Shown: positions 7,002 to 12,394 of the stretch, piece by piece | Layout: each line of letters begins with the position of its first letter | Numbering within the stretch: the first letter of the stretch is position 1 | Assembly: GCA_903920835.1 (NCBI GenBank) | Contig: CAIXNQ010000018.1 | Location: 1-12,394 of the forward strand | Direction of reading: 5' to 3' | Length of the DNA: 12,394 bases | Source: an uncultured Bacteroidota bacterium | GTDB lineage: Bacteria; Bacteroidota; Bacteroidia; Flavobacteriales; Flavobacteriaceae | Made by a program: the position numbers and the translations under genes | The notes under the pieces: model-generated | Database searches by the model: none | The model's input: the letters and a program-made list of their open reading frames with translations, nothing else | What the model was told of the DNA's origin: nothing

Positions 7002-8421
7002 AATCAGCATTGATTACAGTCAATTTAATGGCACATTTATAATTCCCGTTATTGAAACCAACGAAAAAAACTTAGTACCTATAACTTTTCAAGAGGTTTC
7101 TGTCTCTTCTAAACTGTTTTATGGCAAAAAAGACACACATTATATAGCCGAAAATAACAACTCCATTTATTTATTTATCGGTCTCGGAAAAACAACTGAT
7201 TATGCTTCAATAAAAAAAATAACCAGACGCATTGCCTCCAAACAAAAATCTGTTTTAGATCATCACGTAGGGTTTGTAGTTCCGCAATCATTTACTGCTG
7301 ATTTGGTTGAAGCAGCGGTTTCAGGACTTTATTTAGGTACTTATCAACTTGGTCACTTCAAAAAAAACGAACTACATCCGTTTTTGAATACTAATTTTGA
7401 ATTAGAAATTTTCTCTGAAACAAATTATAATAATGCCGCTGAAAAAGGAATAAAAATTGCTCAAGCCCAGATCGAAGTAATGAATTTAGTCGATCTGCCA
7501 CCAAATGTTGTCACTCCCGAGTATTTGTCGAAATGGGCAACCAATACTGGAAATAAATATGGCTTTAAAACAGAAATATTCAATCGTGCTGAGTGCGAAG
7601 CGCATAATCTAAATGCCTTTATTGCAGTAGGAAAAGGAAGCCAAAACGAAATGCAATTTGTCATTATGACTTATGTGCCAGAGGTTGTTGATAGCAAAAC
7701 CAAACACATTGGGTTGGTTGGCAAAGGCATTACTTTCGACACGGGCGGGCTAAATATTAAAACCGCAGGAATGCTTCACATGAAATGCGATATGGCTGGT
7801 GGAGGCGCAGTTTTTGGAGCTATGCAACTCATAGCCGATTTAAAATTGCCAGTAAAAGCAACTGCAATCGTTCCGTGTTGCGAAAACGCTGTCGATGCTA
7901 AATCTTTTCTTCCGAGCGATGTTATTTCAAGCTATAGCGGACATTCAATTGAAATTATTGACACAGATGCCGAAGGCAGATTAATACTTGCCGACGGGAT
8001 TTCTTATTTGATAAAAAACTACAAACCCGATACGGTGGTTGATATTGCAACATTAACTGGCAGCAGCGTTGGAACTTTTGGTTATGAGTGTGGCGCATTA
8101 TTCACAAACAATAAGTCAGTTTGCGAAAAACTGCAACAAACAGGCGACCTAATAGGTGAACGATTATGGCAGTTGCCTCTTTGGGACAGCTATAAATCAG
8201 ATATTGAGAGCGACATTGCTGATGTCAAAAATTACAGCGGAAAACCAGTAGCAGGTGCTATTAGTGCTGCTAAATTTTTAGAATTTTTCACAGAAGAGCA
8301 TACTGCGTGGGCACATCTCGACATTGCTGGAGTTGCTTTTGGCGATGATGAATTTGCAAAAAGCAAACACGCCACGGCTTATGGAGTTCATTTATTAGCT
8401 AAATTTATAGAATCTTTTTAA
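6991..8421 (+). CDS. M17 (leucyl aminopeptidase family) metallopeptidase
   Basis: This is a cytoplasmic aminopeptidase of the M17 family, which removes N-terminal residues from peptides using two metal ions and usually forms hexamers. The 476-residue protein has a divergent N-terminal domain (about 1-155) and a C-terminal catalytic domain. All metal and catalytic residues of E. coli PepA have counterparts: K245 in VGKG, D250 in FDTGG, K257, D267 in KCDMAG, and D326, E328 and R330 in DTDAEGR. The family signature is normally NTDAEGR; the first residue here is D324. The protein is somewhat shorter than PepA (503 residues). The ATG overlaps the hydrolase gene by 11 nt, so the two are likely translationally coupled, and the ATP-grasp gene follows after 31 nt. 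Bacteria may carry a general housekeeping M17 enzyme as well; the tight linkage to a ligase suggests a more specific peptide or amide substrate here. That specificity is inference. Confidence 0.93.
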   Translation: MKTKISIDYSQFNGTFIIPVIETNEKNLVPITFQEVSVSSKLFYGKKDTHYIAENNNSIYLFIGLGKTTDYASIKKITRRIASKQKSVLDHHVGFVVPQSFTADLVEAAVSGLYLGTYQLGHFKKNELHPFLNTNFELEIFSETNYNNAAEKGIKIAQAQIEVMNLVDLPPNVVTPEYLSKWATNTGNKYGFKTEIFNRAECEAHNLNAFIAVGKGSQNEMQFVIMTYVPEVVDSKTKHIGLVGKGITFDTGGLNIKTAGMLHMKCDMAGGGAVFGAMQLIADLKLPVKATAIVPCCENAVDAKSFLPSDVISSYSGHSIEIIDTDAEGRLILADGISYLIKNYKPDTVVDIATLTGSSVGTFGYECGALFTNNKSVCEKLQQTGDLIGERLWQLPLWDSYKSDIESDIADVKNYSGKPVAGAISAAKFLEFFTEEHTAWAHLDIAGVAFGDDEFAKSKHATAYGVHLLAKFIESF

Positions 8422-8452
8422 TCAATTTATAACAATTTTAATTTCAGAAATC

Positions 8453-9670
8453 ATGGAAAACACTACCAAAACTTTCGTTTGCATCTCCAATTATTTTAAA
8501 GGAGCCGACTTTTTAATTGAATTGAAAAAATTAGGTAATAAAGTGTTCCTGATTACTTCTGAAAAACTAAAAGACAAGCCATGGCCTTTTAATTCTATTG
8601 ATGAAATTTTCTATATGTCTGGTCAAGATATCGATTGGAATTTAGAGCACTTACTGCTTGGTGTTGGTGGTTTAATGAAAAACAATAAAATTGATGGCAT
8701 AATAGCCCTTGACGATTTTGATGTAGAAAAAGCAACCTATTTAAGAGAAAACCTCAGAATTGACGGCATGGGGCAGACTACTGGTCGCTATTTTAGAGAT
8801 AAACTTGCAATGCGAATGAGAGCAAAAAGCTGTGGAATTTCAAACCCAAAATTCTGTTCGTTGTTCAATGACCACGACATAAATAAATTTGCCGACACTA
8901 TTCCTGCGCCTTGGGTTTTGAAACCACGGTCAGAAGCATCTGCCTCTGGAATTATTAAAGTGCATAACAAAGAAGATTTATGGATGCACATTAACGAAAT
9001 GGGCAACAACCGTTTTAAATATTTGGTAGAACAATTCCGACCAGGCGCAGTCTATCACTGTGATAGTTTAATCTTAGACGGTAAAATTATTTTCAGTATT
9101 ACTTCAAAATATTTGGCAACGCCAATGGAAATTTCTCAAGGTGGTGGAATATTTAGAAGTGCAAATATTCCTTACAATTCAGAAGATGATAAAGCAATTA
9201 AAAAAGTAAACGAACAAGTAATCAAAGGATTTGGTTTGAAACATGGTGCGGCACATTCTGAATATATCAAATGCAATGAGGACGGAAAAATTTACTTTCT
9301 AGAAACTTCATCACGAGTTGGAGGTGCGCATCTTGCCGAAATGGTCGCAGCGGCATCTAATATTAATTTGTGGGCAGAATGGGCTGCTATCGAAAATGCT
9401 TTGGCTAAAAATATTCCTTACAAACTACCAAAAGTAAAAAAAGAGTACGCCGGAATTGTGCTCACACTCTCTAAATTTGAACATCCAGATTTGTCTTCTT
9501 TTAATGACGAAGAAGTTTGTTTTAGAGTTCCATTAGAATATCATGCAGGTTTAATTGTAAAGTCAGAAAAATCTGAAAAAGTGTTGCAACTACTTGATGA
9601 TTATGCAGAACGTTTAATTGCCAATTTTGCAACTGTGGTTGCTCAAAAAGAAATTGACAAATTACATTAA
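8453..9670 (+). CDS. ATP-grasp domain ligase
   Basis: This predicted ATP-dependent carboxylate-amine/thiol ligase (405 residues) would join a carboxylate, through an acyl-phosphate, to an amine. The order is a Rossmann-like pre-domain (1-105, with FVCISNYFKGADFL at 8-21), then the ATP-grasp fold: K117 in RDKLAM, PWVLKPR with K157 (153-159), the flexible SEASASG loop (160-166), VEQF with E193 (192-195), and the metal site E270 in HSEYI plus E284 in FLETSSRVGGA. A C-terminal portion (about 330-405) follows. Many ATP-grasp ligases have E-x-N-x-R at the last metal site; here it is E284-T-S286-S-R288, so the usual asparagine is a serine. The overall style (carbamoyl-phosphate-synthase-like ATP-grasp) is that of amino acid ligases such as BacD or carnosine synthase, but the substrate is unknown. 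It is the last gene of the hydrolase-M17 unit and ends one base before the convergent photolyase gene. Confidence 0.9.
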   Translation: MENTTKTFVCISNYFKGADFLIELKKLGNKVFLITSEKLKDKPWPFNSIDEIFYMSGQDIDWNLEHLLLGVGGLMKNNKIDGIIALDDFDVEKATYLRENLRIDGMGQTTGRYFRDKLAMRMRAKSCGISNPKFCSLFNDHDINKFADTIPAPWVLKPRSEASASGIIKVHNKEDLWMHINEMGNNRFKYLVEQFRPGAVYHCDSLILDGKIIFSITSKYLATPMEISQGGGIFRSANIPYNSEDDKAIKKVNEQVIKGFGLKHGAAHSEYIKCNEDGKIYFLETSSRVGGAHLAEMVAAASNINLWAEWAAIENALAKNIPYKLPKVKKEYAGIVLTLSKFEHPDLSSFNDEEVCFRVPLEYHAGLIVKSEKSEKVLQLLDDYAERLIANFATVVAQKEIDKLH

Positions 9671-9671
9671 T

Positions 9672-10958
9672 TTATCCAACAGCTTCTTTATAAACACGTA
9701 AACATCGTTCTCGGGCTTCTTTGTGATCAACAATAGGCTTCGCATAAGTCAGTTCGTTGAGTTCTGGAATCCATTTTTTGATATACACTAAATCTTTATC
9801 AAATTTTTTAATTTGTTCCGTAGGGTTGAAAATTCTAAAATAGGGGGCGGCATCAACGCCGCTTCCTGCTGCCCATTGCCAGTTGCCTATATTGCTGGCT
9901 TGCTCATAATCTAACAACTTTAGTGCAAAGTAGGTTTCGCCCCAACGCCAATCTATTAAAAGGTGTTTGCATAAAAAACTCGCAACAATCATCCGAACAC
10001 GATTGTGCATGTGTCCAGTGGCGTTGAGTTCTCTCATTCCAGCATCTACAAAAGGATAGCCCGTATTGCCCTCACACCATTTTTTAAATTTGATTTCGTC
10101 ATTTTCCCATTGAATAGCATCATACTTTGGTCTGAAACTTTGGTTTTTTATATGCGGAAAATGCCATAATATTTGCATAAAAAATTCTCTCCAAATCAAT
10201 TCATTCCAAAAAGTTTCGTTCTTTTCTTGAATTGCTTTTGCTATCATTTTTCTTATCGAAACAGCTCCAAAACGAAGATAAGGTCCCAACATCGAAGTTT
10301 TTTCAATTGCAGGAAAATTTCGTGTTTGCTCGTAGTTTTGAATTAAGTGAATCGAATCGTCAAAAGGTTTTGGTTTGATGGAAGCAATTTCAAAACCGAT
10401 GTCTTTTAAAGTCAAAAAAGGGTAGGAGTGAAGCGTTATTTTATTTATTAATTCTTCTGATTTATAACAATCTAAAGTAGTTGACTTAAAGCGTTCTTTC
10501 CATTTTTTTGAATAGGGAGTATAGACCACATACGGCAAACCGTCGTCTTTTACAACTTCACTTTTTTCAAAAATAACTTGGTCTTTATAGCTTTTTAAAG
10601 CAATGTTGTTGGTCTGTAAAAACTCATAAATTTCTTTGTCTCTCGAACGTGCATAGGGTTCATAATCTCGATTGATATAAACATTTTCTATTTTATGAGC
10701 CGTCAAAAGTTGTTCAAAAACTTCAATTGGTTTTTTATGAAAAATAGCTAATGATTTACCAACTTTATTCAATTCTAAATTGATTTTTTCTAGCAATTGA
10801 TGAATAAAAGTGACACGAGCATCATCTTTGGGCAATTGTTCCAAAATGGAAGGGTCGAAAATGAAAATAGGTAAAACATCATCATTTTGACTTAATGCTT
10901 CAAATAAACCTTTGTTGTCTTCAATTCTTAAATCACGTCGGAACCAGAATATTGTCAT
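9672..10958 (-). CDS. phrB: Class I CPD photolyase (DNA photolyase/cryptochrome family)
   Basis: This enzyme repairs UV-induced cyclobutane pyrimidine dimers with blue light and FADH-. The protein (428 residues, shorter than the 472 of E. coli) has the antenna-chromophore Rossmann domain at 1-130 (FWFRRDLRIEDN at 4-15) and the FAD-binding helical domain at about 200-400. Residues aligned with E. coli PhrB are all present: electron-transfer tryptophans W284, W337 and W360 (spacing 53 and 23, identical to W306, W359, W382), N356 next to the flavin (N378), and dimer-binding E253 and W256 in ELIWREFF (E274, W277). These fit a true CPD photolyase rather than a signalling cryptochrome. Other motifs are GYPFVDAGMREL (300-311), MHNRVRM (317-323) and DAAPYFRIFNP (369-379). 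The start ATG is only 3 nt after the stop of the SRPBCC gene, indicating an operon. The 3' end faces the ATP-grasp gene with one base between the stops. Confidence 0.96.
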   Translation of the reverse strand: MTIFWFRRDLRIEDNKGLFEALSQNDDVLPIFIFDPSILEQLPKDDARVTFIHQLLEKINLELNKVGKSLAIFHKKPIEVFEQLLTAHKIENVYINRDYEPYARSRDKEIYEFLQTNNIALKSYKDQVIFEKSEVVKDDGLPYVVYTPYSKKWKERFKSTTLDCYKSEELINKITLHSYPFLTLKDIGFEIASIKPKPFDDSIHLIQNYEQTRNFPAIEKTSMLGPYLRFGAVSIRKMIAKAIQEKNETFWNELIWREFFMQILWHFPHIKNQSFRPKYDAIQWENDEIKFKKWCEGNTGYPFVDAGMRELNATGHMHNRVRMIVASFLCKHLLIDWRWGETYFALKLLDYEQASNIGNWQWAAGSGVDAAPYFRIFNPTEQIKKFDKDLVYIKKWIPELNELTYAKPIVDHKEARERCLRVYKEAVG

Positions 10959-10961
10959 TTT

Positions 10962-11429
10962 TTAGTCTTTAAATTCTCCAAAAAGTTCAATTAATTTAGT
11001 TCTTCTGTATTCGAAAATTTCGTTAAGCTTTGGTTTTACTAAAATTGGATGCACCATTTGTCCTAGAATTCCCATGGGGATTTTATAATCAACAATGTCT
11101 TCCATTTCAACGCCACCTGGAATTTCTTTCAAAAAATGTTTGTGGTGCCAAAGGTCATAAGGACCAAAACGTTGTTCATCTACAAAATATTTTTGAAATT
11201 CAACATGCGTGATTTCTGTAACCCATTTGGTCGGAATTCCCATTACAGGCGTAACTATATATTGAATTATTTGACCAGCAAACATTGGTCGGTCATCGCC
11301 AGATAGGGTTTTAAAGCCCATATAATCTGGGGTAATCACTTTTAAGTTTTTAGGATCTGATAAAAAATCCCAAGCTTTTTCAATAGAAATAGGAATATTT
11401 TGTTTGGTGTGAAGCGTATATATTTTCAT
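10962..11429 (-). CDS. SRPBCC (START/Bet v1-like) domain protein
   Basis: This 155-residue protein consists of one SRPBCC helix-grip domain, a fold that binds hydrophobic ligands in a cavity. Visible parts are the opening strand and helix with the typical PISIEKAWDFLSDPKNLKVI (13-32), the TPDYMGF segment (33-39), central beta strands (IIQYIVTPVMG, 54-64; WVTEITH, 69-75; RFGPYDLWHHKHFL, 87-100; GVEMEDIVDYKIP, 105-117) and the long C-terminal helix (about 129-152, FEYRRTKLIELF). No catalytic residue or signal peptide can be assigned. Such proteins are often labelled as cell-division-inhibitor-like or ligand-binding SRPBCC proteins. The gene is first in a pair with photolyase, separated by 3 nt, and has its own promoter-like sequence. 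In some bacteria SRPBCC genes travel with photolyase or cryptochrome genes in light-induced clusters, which fits here. The fold is clear; the ligand and role are unknown. Confidence 0.85.
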   Translation of the reverse strand: MKIYTLHTKQNIPISIEKAWDFLSDPKNLKVITPDYMGFKTLSGDDRPMFAGQIIQYIVTPVMGIPTKWVTEITHVEFQKYFVDEQRFGPYDLWHHKHFLKEIPGGVEMEDIVDYKIPMGILGQMVHPILVKPKLNEIFEYRRTKLIELFGEFKD

Positions 11430-11443
11430 TAATATTTTTTTTA

Positions 11444-11472
11444 CAAAAATACAAATTGTTTAACCAAAACAA
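11444..11472 (-). promoter_or_regulatory. Promoter for the SRPBCC-phr pair (TTG-N18-TATTTTTG)
   Basis: On the minus strand a TTG (11472-11470) is followed after 18 bp by TATTTTTG (11451-11444), a perfect -7 box of the Bacteroidota type. Predicted transcription start is near 11437, giving a leader shorter than 10 nt before the SRPBCC ATG at 11429. The match is good in both elements, but the DNA is very AT-rich. The -33 element lies in the middle of an inverted repeat (11456-11487), which could allow regulation. Confidence 0.55.
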
Positions 11473-11487
11473 TATTTTATTAAACAA
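11456..11487. repeat. Inverted repeat centred on the -33 element of the SRPBCC-phr promoter
   Basis: TTGTTTAA (11456-11463) and TTAAACAA (11480-11487) are perfect inverted 8-bp copies with a 16-nt spacer. The centre falls on the predicted -33 TTG, so a dimeric regulator bound here could block or aid transcription of the SRPBCC and photolyase genes. Alternatively it is a weak terminator for the upstream small gene; a T-rich stretch follows on the minus strand. AT-rich repeats of this size can arise by chance. Confidence 0.4.
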
Positions 11488-11501
11488 ATTACCAAATAAA
11501 A

Positions 11502-11750
11502 TTATAGATGATGGTCATCTGAAGCAATTCGGCTAACGTTTTTTATTTGATGTTCAGCTACATAATTGCGAAACAGTGCCAACAAGGAATCAAAATATTT
11601 TTCTAGGTTTTTTCTGTTCACTTCAGGATGATTATCGACTGGGACTGTGATGGGCATTTCGTTGAGATATTTACCCAACTCAGGATAATTTTCATTGATT
11701 ACCATTGTAAGTTTCATGATTTTTGCGTTCAATTCTTCTTCGGTTTCCAT
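11502..11750 (-). CDS. Small protein of unknown function (82 aa)
   Basis: I do not recognise this protein. It is 82 residues, without signal peptide, membrane segment or cysteine. Its composition is mixed charged, with an acidic N-terminus (METEEELNAK) and a two-helix pattern: residues about 3-30 and 44-68 are predicted helical, joined by a proline-containing turn (MPITVPVDNHPEV, 32-44). The tail ends SDDHHL. The codon use looks like its neighbours, it starts at an ATG, and it fills the gap between maf and the SRPBCC gene with 50 nt and 72 nt spacing, so it is probably real and probably cotranscribed from maf, since no -7 box is seen directly upstream. No function is proposed. Confidence 0.7.
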   Translation of the reverse strand: METEEELNAKIMKLTMVINENYPELGKYLNEMPITVPVDNHPEVNRKNLEKYFDSLLALFRNYVAEHQIKNVSRIASDDHHL

Positions 11751-11800
11751 AAAATTTGATGTTGATTTGAGTTACTAAAATCGTTCTGAAAGATAATGAA

Positions 11801-12388
11801 TTATTTGTTTAAAGCCTTTAAATACGCATATACTTTTTCGGTAGGCATTCCTACCACGTTCGTGTAAGATCCTTCTATTTTTGAAATTCCTACAAGCCCT
11901 ATCCAATCTTGAATTCCATAGGCACCTGCTTTGTCAAAAGGTTTGTAATTGGTCAAATAATAATGAATTGCAGCATCATTGAGGCTGCTGAAAGTTACTT
12001 TTGTTTTTTCAAAAATAGTTTCACAATTTGTAGTTGTTGTAAAGCAAACCGACGTAATTACTTCGTGTGTTTGGTTTGACATTGACTGTAACATTTTTAC
12101 AGCATCGTCATAATCTTTTGGTTTTCCGAGAGCTTCGTTTTCTAACCAAACAATAGTGTCGCTCGTAATGAGCAATTCATTGGGCTTTAATTCGTCCTTA
12201 AAAGCACTGGCTTTCAATTCAGCTAAATAGTTTGTAATCGCTTCTTCTTTAAGTTCATTTGGATAAATTTCGTCAATTTCTTTTAAGCGAACTTCAAAAG
12301 GCAAATCCATATCTTTAAAGAATTGTTGTCTTCTTGGTGAACCTGAAGCCAATATTATTTTGATGTTTTCTAACTGCTTATTTAACAT
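11801..12388 (-). CDS. maf: Maf family nucleoside triphosphate pyrophosphatase
   Basis: Maf proteins hydrolyse non-canonical or modified nucleotides, and dTTP/UTP in one subfamily, to monophosphates and pyrophosphate, and are linked to septum control in some bacteria. The 195-residue protein shows the complete set of family motifs: ILASGSPRRQ (12-21, substrate-binding SPRR loop), the metal/catalytic TSDTIV (75-80) with D77, LGKP (87-90), the DKAGAYGIQ segment (152-160) and the C-terminal GSYTNVVGMP (173-182). The AGAYGIQ form is typical of the YhdE-type dTTP/UTP pyrophosphatase branch; that assignment is inference. The ATG at 12388 gives a start just before the first beta strand, as expected for the family; only six bases of the window lie upstream, so an earlier start cannot be excluded. 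The small unknown gene follows after 50 nt and is probably in the same transcript. Confidence 0.95.
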   Translation of the reverse strand: MLNKQLENIKIILASGSPRRQQFFKDMDLPFEVRLKEIDEIYPNELKEEAITNYLAELKASAFKDELKPNELLITSDTIVWLENEALGKPKDYDDAVKMLQSMSNQTHEVITSVCFTTTTNCETIFEKTKVTFSSLNDAAIHYYLTNYKPFDKAGAYGIQDWIGLVGISKIEGSYTNVVGMPTEKVYAYLKALNK

Positions 12389-12394
12389 GATGAA

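Noticed and set aside
5661..7119. 15-bp direct repeat TCTTCTAAACTGTTT at 5661-5675 and 7105-7119
   Set aside because: There are only two copies, one inside the aminopeptidase gene; AT-rich sequence makes a chance match of this length plausible and there is no flanking element structure.
1..12394. Search for phage defence, toxin-antitoxin, CRISPR or mobile element systems
   Set aside because: No repeat arrays, integrase, transposase, toxin or defence motifs are visible; the window looks like stable chromosome.

Overview
The window is chromosomal DNA, probably from a member of the Bacteroidota and most likely the Flavobacteriia. The evidence is the low G+C content, genes mostly lacking Shine-Dalgarno sites, perfect matches to the Bacteroidota -7 promoter box TAnnTTTG, a lysyl-tRNA synthetase with a C-terminal extension, and protein sequences of flavobacterial style. 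I see no phage genes, insertion sequences, CRISPR arrays, rRNA or tRNA genes.

Layout: (1) Positions 1-3603, minus strand: a UvrD/PcrA helicase, then a KdpD-like histidine kinase that lacks the usual KdpD N-terminal sensor part, then the start of a KdpE-like response regulator cut by the window edge. The three are packed tightly (15-nt gap, 8-nt overlap) and look cotranscribed. (2) A 193-bp divergent promoter region. (3) Positions 3797-5488, plus strand: lysS, followed by a strong bulged hairpin with a T8 tract. (4) Positions 5853-9670, plus strand: a three-gene unit of a cytoplasmic enterochelin-esterase-like hydrolase, an M17 aminopeptidase and an ATP-grasp ligase. (5) Positions 9672-12388, minus strand: Maf nucleotide pyrophosphatase, a small unknown protein, an SRPBCC-domain protein and a class I CPD photolyase. 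The photolyase stop codon lies one base from the stop codon of the convergent ATP-grasp gene.

How the genes may work together: uvrD, phr and maf are genome-maintenance functions, and lysS is core translation. The kinase/regulator pair probably forms one phosphorelay, of the type that responds to potassium or osmotic conditions. The hydrolase-M17-ATP-grasp unit is the best candidate for something undescribed. A ligase that probably forms an amide or peptide-like bond sits beside two hydrolases able to cut amide or ester bonds, which suggests a small made-and-degraded metabolite; the substrate cannot be read from sequence. The SRPBCC-phr pair has its own promoter-like sequence overlapped by an inverted repeat, and may be a light- or stress-responsive unit.
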